The notes below the pieces were generated by a model. The model worked only from the letters and a program-made list of their open reading frames with translations, was not told the origin of the DNA and did no database searches. DNA of 64,000 nucleotides from Ilyomonas sp965277535 (lineage in GTDB: Bacteria; Bacteroidota; Bacteroidia; Chitinophagales; Chitinophagaceae), in contig OZ255825.1 of the NCBI GenBank assembly GCA_965277535.1, positions 2,604,001 through 2,668,000 on the forward strand. Direction: 5' to 3'. Position 1 is the stretch's first letter; every line of letters starts with the position of its first letter. The translations under genes were made by a program, and so were the position numbers. Below, piece by piece: positions 24,824-33,018 of the stretch.

Positions 24824-25971
24824 TATTGTGCCAGCCTGATGCCTGTAAACTGCCATTGTAAATGTGTTTGAAAAAAGTTGCGGTAAGTAATGCGGCTATG
24901 ACCTTCGGGCGTTGCTACCGAAGCCCCGCGAAGCACCGTTTGGTTTACCATGAATTTGCCATTGTATTCGCCCACGGCGCCTTCCGCTTTGCTAAAGCCA
25001 GGATAAGGCAGATAAGCGCTGTCTGTCCATTCCCAAAGTTGTCCCCAATTAAACTTTGTAGCAGCAATTTCCCATTCGGCTTCGGTTGGCAATCTTGCAC
25101 CTTTCCAAGCTGCGTAGGCTGCCGCTTCAAAGAAGTTAATGTGCATTACCGGTTGGTTCAAAGCCAATGGCTGCAAGCCTTTCAGCGTATAAGCGCACCA
25201 CTCGCCATTAATATGATGCCAGTACAGTGGGCATTGTAAACCGCTTGATTTTACCCTGTTCCAGCCTTCGGCATGCCACCAGCGAAAATTGCTGTAGCCA
25301 CCATCGTTTATGAAATCTAAATACTCTTTGTTAGTTACCAACTGCGCAGCAATCTGATAAGGTTGCAAGTACACTTTATGACGGTTCAGTTCATTGTCAA
25401 AACAAAAGCCTTCACCGTTAAAACCAATTTCATAAACGCCTTCGGAAATGGCAATAAATTTATTGTTTGATTGAAGGTTTATAGTTTCAATGCCATCGTT
25501 ATTATAAGCCGGAAACAAAGGATTATGACCCAAAATATACTTGATGTCGCTGTACAATAATTCCTGGTGTTGCTGCTCATGATTGAAGCCCAGCACCACA
25601 AGTTCTTCTATTTCTTTAGATATTTTTTCCTGTAAAAAATGGAGCATCGCCTCATCCACATACTTCCTGTATTGATAAATGTTGGCCACCGTTGGGCGGC
25701 TTAAATTGCCTCTGTCTGTACGAATCACTCTCGCACCAACCGTTTCATAATAACTGTTGAAAACGTAGTTGTAATCGGGATTGTATTCATTATAACTTTT
25801 TGCGTAAGGCTTTAATAAAAACGTTTCAAAAAACCAGGTGCTATGCCCCAGATGCCACTTCGGCGGGCTTACATCTTCAACCGGCTGCACCACATAATCT
25901 TCTGTTTGCAAAGGCGCACAGATGTCTTCGGTATGCTTGCGTACCCTCTTGTATGTTTTAATCAAATTCAT
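24823..25971 (-). CDS. egtB: Hercynylcysteine sulfoxide synthase EgtB
   Basis: 382 aa from ATG 25971. That start forms an ATGA overlap with the upstream transporter stop; the frame is open to 26031, but that N-terminus is unlikely. The N-terminal DinB-like domain carries WHLGHSTWFFET (about 39-50) and NHEQQHQE (about 130-137), the three-histidine Fe site of EgtB. The C-terminal FGE-sulfatase domain has ARLPTEAEWEIAA, GQLWEWTDSAYLPYPGF and VLRGASVATP. It joins hercynine to a Cys-containing thiol using O2. No EgtA or EgtC gene is adjacent, so it may use cysteine directly, as many bacterial EgtBs do (inference). Confidence 0.93.
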   Translation of the reverse strand: MNLIKTYKRVRKHTEDICAPLQTEDYVVQPVEDVSPPKWHLGHSTWFFETFLLKPYAKSYNEYNPDYNYVFNSYYETVGARVIRTDRGNLSRPTVANIYQYRKYVDEAMLHFLQEKISKEIEELVVLGFNHEQQHQELLYSDIKYILGHNPLFPAYNNDGIETINLQSNNKFIAISEGVYEIGFNGEGFCFDNELNRHKVYLQPYQIAAQLVTNKEYLDFINDGGYSNFRWWHAEGWNRVKSSGLQCPLYWHHINGEWCAYTLKGLQPLALNQPVMHINFFEAAAYAAWKGARLPTEAEWEIAATKFNWGQLWEWTDSAYLPYPGFSKAEGAVGEYNGKFMVNQTVLRGASVATPEGHSRITYRNFFQTHLQWQFTGIRLAQ

Positions 25972-27533
25972 CGTTTGTCTAAATAATTTTTTAAATCGGA
26001 AATGCTCACTATGTTGTTTTGTTTTGCCCATTTTTTTCGCATCATCAGGGCGTATGTATTATTGAAACCAATGGGCTGCAGCCATTCTAAATTATACTTC
26101 ACATTAAATTTATTCTTTACAAAATTGTACACGGCTTCCTTATCGCCAGCCAATTGTTTCAATTCGTTTTTCGTTGGCTGTAAAAGAACCAATAATCCGG
26201 TGCCGGTGTATTCAGGATACATATCAATGTTGTTATTCGTCAGCGCATCAAAACAAATTTTTGTTCCACCCAAACCGGTTTTTGTTTCTACATTTAATTG
26301 CGTGTAGCCTTTAATTAACATGCTGTACATGTTGATGAGAATGTATTGCTCGCCAAAAATTTTCGACCCCAAACGAATGACACCTTTCGTGCCGTTTTGC
26401 GGCGACTTATACAAACGATGCTGTATTAAAAAATCTTTGGCAACTGCTTCGGGCAGTTGTTTGTTGTAATCAACTTTATAATTCAAATCCGTCATGATGC
26501 TATCGTTAATAATGCCCGATAGTAAGTTCAAAACATCTTTTAATTCAGGATATTTTTGAAGCACATCGTTGCGTACAAGTGGCGCTGCATAATAAGGCGG
26601 AAAGATTTTTTTATCATCGTTCAACGTAATTAAATCGTAGGCTTTTAAACGACCATCGGTGCTGTAACCACTAATTACATCGAGCTTCTTTTCATACTCG
26701 GCTTTGTACATCACCGCATCGCTGATCACCACATTTGGAATATGGAGATGATACACAGAAGTCAAGCCCAAATAACCATCTTCCCGTCCCATAAATTCAG
26801 GCGTAAAGCCAGCCAACAGTTTATTGTTGGTTGCCGGAATCAAATAAAAAGAAGAAAGCAACAATAACAACAAAGGCAATAGGAGAGCGGCTTTGCGAAT
26901 GTTTTTCAATTTGATGTTTTGCGCTTTGGAAAGTAGAAAATCAAACAGGATAGCAAGCAAAGCAGCCGGAATGGCGCCCGCCAAAATCATGTTGGTATTG
27001 TTGAGCGAAATACCGCCAAAAATAAACTCGCCCAATCCGCCAGCTGCGATATAAGCCGCCAGCGTAGCCACACCAACATTGATAACGGTTGCCGTTCGAA
27101 TGCCAGCCAAAATTACCGGCATAGCAAGTGGCAATTGTACTTTAAAAAGAACTTGTTGCGAACTCATGCCAATGCCTTTTGCAGCATCAACTACGGCTGC
27201 ATTTACTTCGGTGATGCCGGTATATGTGTTGCGAATGATGGGAAGCAAAGCATACAAAAACAGGGCAGTGATAGCAGGCAACGGACCAATGCCAAGCAAG
27301 GGAATAAGAAAGCCCAGCAACGCAATGGAAGGAATGGTTTGCAATACACCTGCACCACCCAGCACACCGCTTGCCCAGCTTTTTTTTCTCGCGATGAAAA
27401 TACCAAGCGGCAAACCGATAAGAATGGCAATAAAAAGGGAAATAAACGTAAGCCCGATATGCGCAACAACCTGGCTCCCGAGCTTGCTTCGCTCTTCCCA
27501 CATAAATTGCCACAAGGTTTGGTGTTCGTTCAT
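25968..27533 (-). CDS. ABC transporter permease fused to a circularly permuted OpuC/EgtU-type binding domain
   Basis: 521 aa. Residues 1-205 are an OpuCB/EgtU-type permease with the EAA loop (EVNAAVVDAAKGIGMS, 109-124). A sixth-type helix at about 214-233 exports the rest. The binding domain is in swapped order: residues 244-376 match the C-terminal half of ordinary OpuCC proteins (EFMGREDG, GYSTDGRLKAYDL, FPPYYAAPLVR, LNYKVDYNKQLPEAVAKDFL), then 385-521 match the N-terminal half (RLGSKIFGEQYIL, TKTGLGGTKICFDAL, DMYPEYTGTGLL, GFNNTYALMMRK, ISDLKNYLDKR). A 9-residue linker (YKSPQNGTK) joins the native ends. Between ABC ATPase and egtB; likely substrate ergothioneine or a related betaine (inference). 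Confidence 0.9.
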   Translation of the reverse strand: MNEHQTLWQFMWEERSKLGSQVVAHIGLTFISLFIAILIGLPLGIFIARKKSWASGVLGGAGVLQTIPSIALLGFLIPLLGIGPLPAITALFLYALLPIIRNTYTGITEVNAAVVDAAKGIGMSSQQVLFKVQLPLAMPVILAGIRTATVINVGVATLAAYIAAGGLGEFIFGGISLNNTNMILAGAIPAALLAILFDFLLSKAQNIKLKNIRKAALLLPLLLLLLSSFYLIPATNNKLLAGFTPEFMGREDGYLGLTSVYHLHIPNVVISDAVMYKAEYEKKLDVISGYSTDGRLKAYDLITLNDDKKIFPPYYAAPLVRNDVLQKYPELKDVLNLLSGIINDSIMTDLNYKVDYNKQLPEAVAKDFLIQHRLYKSPQNGTKGVIRLGSKIFGEQYILINMYSMLIKGYTQLNVETKTGLGGTKICFDALTNNNIDMYPEYTGTGLLVLLQPTKNELKQLAGDKEAVYNFVKNKFNVKYNLEWLQPIGFNNTYALMMRKKWAKQNNIVSISDLKNYLDKR

Positions 27534-28487
27534 CTACCCGTTTTTGTTTTTGCTTTGCAATGCCTGTTGAATCGCATCAAAAGAGACTTCTTTCAATTCA
27601 CCTGTGGCTTCCTGTTTGGCAATTGCATTTTTGTTTTTGCCCCTTATTTCTTTCATTGCATCCCAAAGGGTTTGCGATGAAAACAAACTATTCGTAAAGG
27701 TTTGATTTGATGATGACGGAAACTGCTTCCACACTTCGTCCAAACGGATAGATTGCAACTCTAACTGAAGGCGTTGCTCTTTAAAAAAAGAAGTTACAAA
27801 ATCGTTAGTGGGATGAAACAACAATTCGGATGGCGAACCCATTTGCACGATGCTGCCTTTGTTCATCAGGCAAATTTTATCACCCAGTTCAAACGCTTCC
27901 TCTACATCGTGCGTTACCAGTACAATGGTTTTCTTTTTCAGTTCATCGAGGCCTTTTAATTCAGCCCGAATGCTCACCCTTGTTACAGGATCGAGCGCGC
28001 CAAAAGGTTCATCCATCAATAAAATTTGCGGATCGGCAGCCAACGCTCTTGCCAATCCTACGCGCTGTTGCTGACCGCCGCTAAGGCTTGCCGGATAAGC
28101 GTTTGCATATTCTTCGGGCAGTTGTAATTTGTGCATCAACTCTTCAACCCGATGCTTTGTTTTTGCTTTATCCCAACGTAACAATTGAGGCACAACAGCA
28201 ATGTTTTCTGCTACTGTATAATGCGGGAACAAACCATGGTGCTGCAACACATAACCAATGTTTCTGCGCAGGGCTTCAACAGGCTGTTGTAAGATGTTTT
28301 TGCCGTTGATGCTGATGCTTCCCGATGTGGGTTCTGTCAGCCGGTTTATCATGCGCAACGTAGTGGTTTTGCCGCAGCCGCTTGTGCCCAGCAACACGAG
28401 CGTTTCGCCGTCTGCCACTTCAAACGAAATATCGTTCACGGCAATCGCATTCTCAAACCGTTTGGTGATATGATGAAGAGCAATCAT
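27534..28487 (-). CDS. OpuCA/EgtV-type ABC transporter ATPase
   Basis: 317 aa. Walker A GTSGCGKTTTL (about 34-44), Q-loop YVLQHHGLFPHYT, ABC signature SLSGGQQQRVGLARAL, Walker B ILLMDEPFGALDP and the switch His in LVTHDVEEAF. This is the quaternary-amine/osmoprotectant uptake class. The C-terminal 90 residues are shorter than a tandem CBS module and have no clear motif. Its start overlaps the upstream FAD-reductase stop by one base (TAATG) and its stop directly abuts the permease start. It energises uptake by the fused permease/binding protein. Confidence 0.92.
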   Translation of the reverse strand: MIALHHITKRFENAIAVNDISFEVADGETLVLLGTSGCGKTTTLRMINRLTEPTSGSISINGKNILQQPVEALRRNIGYVLQHHGLFPHYTVAENIAVVPQLLRWDKAKTKHRVEELMHKLQLPEEYANAYPASLSGGQQQRVGLARALAADPQILLMDEPFGALDPVTRVSIRAELKGLDELKKKTIVLVTHDVEEAFELGDKICLMNKGSIVQMGSPSELLFHPTNDFVTSFFKEQRLQLELQSIRLDEVWKQFPSSSNQTFTNSLFSSQTLWDAMKEIRGKNKNAIAKQEATGELKEVSFDAIQQALQSKNKNG

Positions 28488-29872
28488 TATTTATCCAGCG
28501 ACATGAATAAATTGTTCAGCGATTCGGCATATAATGGATGTGCAATAACCATTTCTTTAATCACATCATAAGGCACTTTACCAAGCATTGCCATTTGCAA
28601 AACAGTCATTGTTTCGCCGCCTTCTTCACCCAAAATGGCAGCGCCTAAAATTTGTTTGGAATCCGCGTCTACAATGGCTTTCATCAAACCGTTAGTATGT
28701 CCTGTTTCGCGTGCACGGGCAACGTGTTCCATTGGCAAAGTAGCAACCAAAATGTTCAATCCTTTTTTGCGTGCCTCGGTTTCCGTCATACCAATTCTAC
28801 CCAATTGCGGGTCGGTAAACATGCAATACGGAACCATTCTGTTTTTGATGCTGATTTGTTTTTGCCCGATTATATTTTTGTACAAAATGAGATAATCGTT
28901 GTAAGAAATGTGAGTGAAAGCAGGACCGCCTTTTACATCGCCGATGGCATAAATGCCTTCCACATTTGTTTGTAAAAATTCATCTGTTTTGATAAACCCC
29001 CTCTCATCCGTTTCTACACCCGCCGCAGGTAAATTCAAACCTTCCGTGTTCGGCGTTGTGCCAGCCGCAATCAAAATGTGCGAGCAGGAAATGGTTTCGG
29101 TTTTATCGTTAATTTTTACCGTTACTTCTAACTTGTTATCAACCTTGCGAATACTCTTTGTTTGCGCTTTTGTTTTTATCGCAATTTGTTCTTCTTCTAA
29201 AAATTTCACCACTTCTTTTGCAATGTCTTCGTCTTCTTTTATCAGCAATCTTTCGTTGTGATCGAGTATAGTAACCTTGCTTCCAAAGCGGCGATACATC
29301 TGCCCAAACTCAAGCCCAATGTAGTTTCCGCCAATAATCAGCAAATGTTCCGGCAGTGTTGTTTGCTCCATCAATGTGGTTGAAGTAAAGTATCCGGCGT
29401 CTTCCAATCCTTCAATATCTGGAATGCGGGGACGCGTGCCGGTATCAATAAAAATGAGGTTTGCTTTTGCCGTTTTTTTTGTGCCATCTTCTAACACAAC
29501 TTCAACTTCTTTTTCGCTCCTAAATGAAGCTCCTCCGCATATCAACTCTAAATTTTGGGTGTGTTCCAAACCATCCTGCAAACCGTTTCTTGAGTCGCCT
29601 ACAATTTTGTTTTTGCGGGCAATAATCGCTGGCAAATCCACTTCAAAATCTTTTATGTTCACACCTTTTTCTTTTGCGGTAGCTGCATTGTAAGCAGTTT
29701 TAGCAGAAGCAATCATCGTTTTGGTTGGCGTGCAGCCAATATTAATGCAAGTGCCGCCTACAAACTTACGTTCAATCAGTGCCACTTTCCAGCCTTGCGC
29801 TGCCAGCTTTTTGGCTAATGGTGTGCCTCCCTGGCCAGAGCCGATAATGATGGCATCAAATTGTTTTTCCAT
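28487..29872 (-). CDS. FAD-dependent NAD(P)H-disulfide oxidoreductase (mercuric reductase / lipoamide dehydrogenase-like)
   Basis: 461 aa from ATG 29872; the frame is open to 29941 but the true N-terminus is MEKQFDAIIIGSGQGG. FAD Rossmann motif GSGQGGTPLA at about 11-20, redox-active disulfide GGTCINIGCTPTKT (about 39-52), NAD(P)-binding GGNYIGLEFGQ, second FAD motif YAIGDVKGG, and a C-terminal AHPLYAES that keeps the His/Glu of the active site. No N-terminal HMA domain or C-terminal Cys pair as in MerA, so mercury reduction is unlikely. First gene of the operon with the transporter, EgtB and EgtD; a disulfide of ergothioneine or a related thiol is a reasonable substrate (inference). Confidence 0.88.
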   Translation of the reverse strand: MEKQFDAIIIGSGQGGTPLAKKLAAQGWKVALIERKFVGGTCINIGCTPTKTMIASAKTAYNAATAKEKGVNIKDFEVDLPAIIARKNKIVGDSRNGLQDGLEHTQNLELICGGASFRSEKEVEVVLEDGTKKTAKANLIFIDTGTRPRIPDIEGLEDAGYFTSTTLMEQTTLPEHLLIIGGNYIGLEFGQMYRRFGSKVTILDHNERLLIKEDEDIAKEVVKFLEEEQIAIKTKAQTKSIRKVDNKLEVTVKINDKTETISCSHILIAAGTTPNTEGLNLPAAGVETDERGFIKTDEFLQTNVEGIYAIGDVKGGPAFTHISYNDYLILYKNIIGQKQISIKNRMVPYCMFTDPQLGRIGMTETEARKKGLNILVATLPMEHVARARETGHTNGLMKAIVDADSKQILGAAILGEEGGETMTVLQMAMLGKVPYDVIKEMVIAHPLYAESLNNLFMSLDK

Positions 29873-30306
29873 GTTGTAGTTACTTTCTTTTGGTACTTTA
29901 TGTTTATGAAATGATGGCGTTTTGATAAGTATGCAATGCAATATACTGCACGGCTGATAAGAGGGATGTAAGTAAGGAAAACTTTATGCAGGAAGGCAAA
30001 ATAATTTCTGCTTTTTTTGTCACGAATAAAAGAGAAAATGTGATTCTTGTTTTGCCACTTGCTGAGCAGTAGCCACATTTTCAATTGTGCATATCGCTTT
30101 CGCTTTTGTGCATAAATTTTCTTTTGTGTGCATTTCCGCTTTTTGTTTTTGAGGATAAAAAAGCCGCTTGCAAATGTTCCCCTGCTTTGTTAGTTTTCTC
30201 ATATTCGTGCTTTCTAATTCCTGATAAATGCTAAAAGGTTTAGTTTTTTGTTTAGCTTTATAAACCGGAAGCGGAAATTTTTCTACTACAAGCTAAATCA
30301 ACCAAC
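29873..30306. other. Divergent intergenic region upstream of the thiol operon and dnaB
   Basis: 434 bp between the minus-strand operon start and the plus-strand dnaB GTG start. It should hold both promoters. No convincing gene is seen; the open frames on the minus strand here are Lys-rich and low in complexity. No riboswitch-like fold was recognised. Confidence 0.5.
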
Positions 30307-31881
30307 GTGGACATTATTAATAAAGACCGCCGTAACAAAAGAAAGCCCTCTATCGATGTAAGCACCATGATGTATGGCAAAGTGCCGCCGCAAGCCAAAG
30401 AGTTAGAGGAGGCTGTACTGGGTGCTATCATGCTTGAAAAAACGGCTTTTGATACCGTGATTGAAATTTTAAAACCCGAATGCTTTTATGTAGATGCACA
30501 CCAGCGCATTTACAACGCATTCAAAAGTCTGGCGGATAAATCAATGCCGATTGATTTATTAACGGTGGTGGAAGAACTGAAATTTAAAGAAGAGTTGGAT
30601 ATGGTGGGCGGACCGTATTACATTACTAAACTGACCAACTCCGTTGTATCGAGCGCAAACATTGAAACCCACGCCCGCATTGTGTTGCAGAAGTTTATCC
30701 AGCGCGAGCTCATCCGCGTCAGCGGTGAAATTATTGGCGATGCTTATGAAGATAGTACCGATGTTTTTGATTTGATGGATGACGCCGAAGAAAAGATTTT
30801 TCAAATCACCAACAACTTCCTCAAAACCGATTATCGCGAGATGAGCAGTGCGCTTGCCGAAGCTATCAACCGCATTGATGAATTAAGAACAAGGCAGGAA
30901 GATATATCCGGCATTCCCAGTGGTTTTCCTTCGATGGACAGGGTAACTTACGGCTGGCAAAAAACCGATTTAATTATTTTGGCGGCTCGTCCTGCTGTGG
31001 GTAAAACGGCGTTTGCCTTAAACCTTGCGCGCACAGCGGCGTTGAATAAAATTCGTCCTACACCGGTGGCTATCTTTTCTTTAGAAATGAGCGCGGGCCA
31101 GTTGGTACAGCGTATTCTTTCTGCTGAAAGTGAGATTCCGTTAGAAAAAATTTCGCGCGGCAAAATGGAAGATTATGAATACCAGCAACTGCATTCAAAA
31201 GGCATCAAACGGTTAGAAACGGCGCCCATTTTTATTGATGATACAGCCGCGTTAAACATCTTTGAATTTCGTGCAAAAGCAAGACGTTTGGTGAACAAGC
31301 ACAAAGTAGGTTTGATTATTATAGATTACCTTCAATTGATGAGTGGCAACAGCGATAAAGGTGGCAACCGCGAGCAGGAAATCAGCACCATTTCACGCAA
31401 TTTAAAAGCCTTAGCCAAAGAACTCCAGGTGCCCATTATTGCCCTTAGCCAGTTAAGCCGTGCGGTAGAAACGCGCAAAGAAAGTAAGATGCCGCAGTTG
31501 AGCGATCTGCGCGAATCGGGCGCCATTGAACAGGATGCCGATATGGTAATGTTTATTTATCGCCCCGAATACTACGAACAAATGGCGAACGAAATGGGCG
31601 AAAGCACGCGCGGCGAAACGCACATCCGCATTGCAAAGCATCGCAATGGTTCGCTCGAAACCATTAAGCTGCGCGCGTTGTTGCACATACAAAAGTTTGA
31701 AGAATGGGAAGGCGATGGTGGCGGTGGTTTTCCGCAAGGTGGTGGCAACTGGAAGCCATTACCACCTTCTCCTGCTGCTGGTGATGATGCCGGTGGTGGC
31801 AGCAAATTGTTTATTCAAAAAGGCAGCCGTATGAACGATGGCGAATTTGATGATGGCTTTGGTGGCGGCGATGTGTTTTAA
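30307..31881 (+). CDS. dnaB: Replicative DNA helicase DnaB
   Basis: 524 aa from GTG 30307, with MDIINKDRRNKRKPSID matching the basic N-terminal extension common in Chitinophagaceae; an ATG at 30367 is the alternative. The N-terminal helicase domain starts PPQAKELEEAVLGAIMLE. The RecA-like ATPase has Walker A ILAARPAVGKTAFALN, SLEMSAGQLVQRI, IIIDYLQLMSG and LSQLSRAVETRKE, with GAIEQDADMVMF near the end. The last 60 residues are a Gly/Pro-rich tail. It unwinds DNA at the chromosomal replication fork. Single-copy housekeeping gene, transcribed away from the thiol operon. Confidence 0.95.
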   Translation: MDIINKDRRNKRKPSIDVSTMMYGKVPPQAKELEEAVLGAIMLEKTAFDTVIEILKPECFYVDAHQRIYNAFKSLADKSMPIDLLTVVEELKFKEELDMVGGPYYITKLTNSVVSSANIETHARIVLQKFIQRELIRVSGEIIGDAYEDSTDVFDLMDDAEEKIFQITNNFLKTDYREMSSALAEAINRIDELRTRQEDISGIPSGFPSMDRVTYGWQKTDLIILAARPAVGKTAFALNLARTAALNKIRPTPVAIFSLEMSAGQLVQRILSAESEIPLEKISRGKMEDYEYQQLHSKGIKRLETAPIFIDDTAALNIFEFRAKARRLVNKHKVGLIIIDYLQLMSGNSDKGGNREQEISTISRNLKALAKELQVPIIALSQLSRAVETRKESKMPQLSDLRESGAIEQDADMVMFIYRPEYYEQMANEMGESTRGETHIRIAKHRNGSLETIKLRALLHIQKFEEWEGDGGGGFPQGGGNWKPLPPSPAAGDDAGGGSKLFIQKGSRMNDGEFDDGFGGGDVF

Positions 31882-31947
31882 ATTGAACATAGATGATATT
31901 TGGATTTAATATAGGATAAGTTAGAGCCAAATTTAATAATGCTATGA

Positions 31948-32877
31948 ATGATGGAAAAGATCTTAGTTACAAGTACAGACGAAATAATTACTGACAAAGA
32001 CTTTTATGAGTATGAAACGATTGAGGCTTTAAGAACTAAGCTGAAAGAACTAAAAGAAATTGATTTAAAAAAAGCAGATAAAAAACAAATTGGCGAAACA
32101 CTTTTTTCTTACTTACCAGTAATTCCATCTCTAATTGCAAAATATTCAAAAGATAAATTCAATAGTTTTAAATTTTATAGAGTTAGATTAAACATTGATG
32201 GGAAAAAAGGACATGAAGATTTAAATTTGATCAGAACCTATTCTTATCCATTACCCCAATTTTGTAAAAGCAACGGGAGAGCTAATCTTAAATTCAAAAG
32301 CATTTTTTATTCATCTAACTCTGCTTTAACCGCCATTATTGAAAGCAAACCAAAAGTTGTGGACATTGGTTACCTAAGTCTTTGGGAAGGTTGCACTGAC
32401 AGAGAAATGAAAGCAGGTATACTTCTGCCAAGAAACTTGAATATACAAAATGAATGGTATTTACTTGCACAAGATATTCACGCTCATGCTAACGAGCATT
32501 TCAATAAAGTAGTTATAGAAAAAAGTAGCTTTTTCCACGAAGCATTAAGTTTCATTTCGCAATTATTTTTAGATGAAAAAGAGCCGTATCCACTTACTTC
32601 TTGGATTTCAAATGAATTAATTTATGGTACCGCTTGGAGGGATTTTATTACTTACCCAAGCTATGTTAATAAAGCATTTACTTCAAACATTGCACTACAT
32701 CCTAATGTCGCGGATAAGTATTTAAAGTTTGTAAAAGTTATTCGGTTCAAAGTTCTTGAAATAAATAAAAATAAATTTTCAGTTTCAACAGGGTATGTAG
32801 GTGAAAACATCCAGAATAATATGAGATGGCGAAATGCAACAAAAGAAGAATTAGATTTTTCTTTATTTCCTCGTTAG
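31948..32877 (+). CDS. RES-domain-like protein, possible NAD-degrading toxin family member
   Basis: 309 aa. The middle has FYRVRLN (about 76-82), then GRANLKFKSIFYSSNSALTA followed by IIES (about 114-137), and later TSWISNELIYG (about 217-227). An Arg, then GR-x-N...FYSS-x-x-x-TAI-x-E, then a Ser is the arrangement of the RES (Arg-Glu-Ser) fold found in Xre/RES toxin-antitoxin pairs and related ADP-ribosyltransferase-like enzymes. No Xre/MbcA-type antitoxin gene lies next to it, and the protein is longer than typical RES toxins. Assignment is by motif only. Lower GC than its neighbours suggests recent acquisition. Confidence 0.5.
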   Translation: MMEKILVTSTDEIITDKDFYEYETIEALRTKLKELKEIDLKKADKKQIGETLFSYLPVIPSLIAKYSKDKFNSFKFYRVRLNIDGKKGHEDLNLIRTYSYPLPQFCKSNGRANLKFKSIFYSSNSALTAIIESKPKVVDIGYLSLWEGCTDREMKAGILLPRNLNIQNEWYLLAQDIHAHANEHFNKVVIEKSSFFHEALSFISQLFLDEKEPYPLTSWISNELIYGTAWRDFITYPSYVNKAFTSNIALHPNVADKYLKFVKVIRFKVLEINKNKFSVSTGYVGENIQNNMRWRNATKEELDFSLFPR

Positions 32878-32982
32878 ACTTAAAAAAGGAAACTTGCTGT
32901 TGGTAAATTTATGGGATGAAAGAACTACGAACAATTACTGCATTAACATTTATCTATGCATATAAACTTCTTATCCGTATTT

Positions 32983-32990
32983 TACTTTTG
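32983..32990 (+). promoter_or_regulatory. Candidate -7 element before cbpA
   Basis: TACTTTTG matches TAnnTTTG and lies 28 nt before the cbpA start codon, a plausible distance for a short leader. No clear -33 box at the expected spacing. Confidence 0.35.
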
Positions 32991-33018
32991 GCACACAATC
33001 AGCAACACATAAACCATT

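Noticed and set aside
23870..26031. Ovothiol pathway (OvoA) as an alternative to ergothioneine
   Set aside because: OvoA fuses the sulfoxide synthase and the methyltransferase in one protein of a different order. Here EgtB and a stand-alone EgtD with the histidine methyltransferase motifs are separate, which fits ergothioneine.
27135..27680. Long plus-strand frame antisense to the ATPase and permease genes
   Set aside because: It opposes two genes with clear motifs, contains no recognisable domain and has Lys/Gln-rich composition; it is a shadow frame.
28487..29872. Mercuric reductase (mer operon)
   Set aside because: No N-terminal HMA domain, no C-terminal vicinal Cys pair and no mer neighbours.
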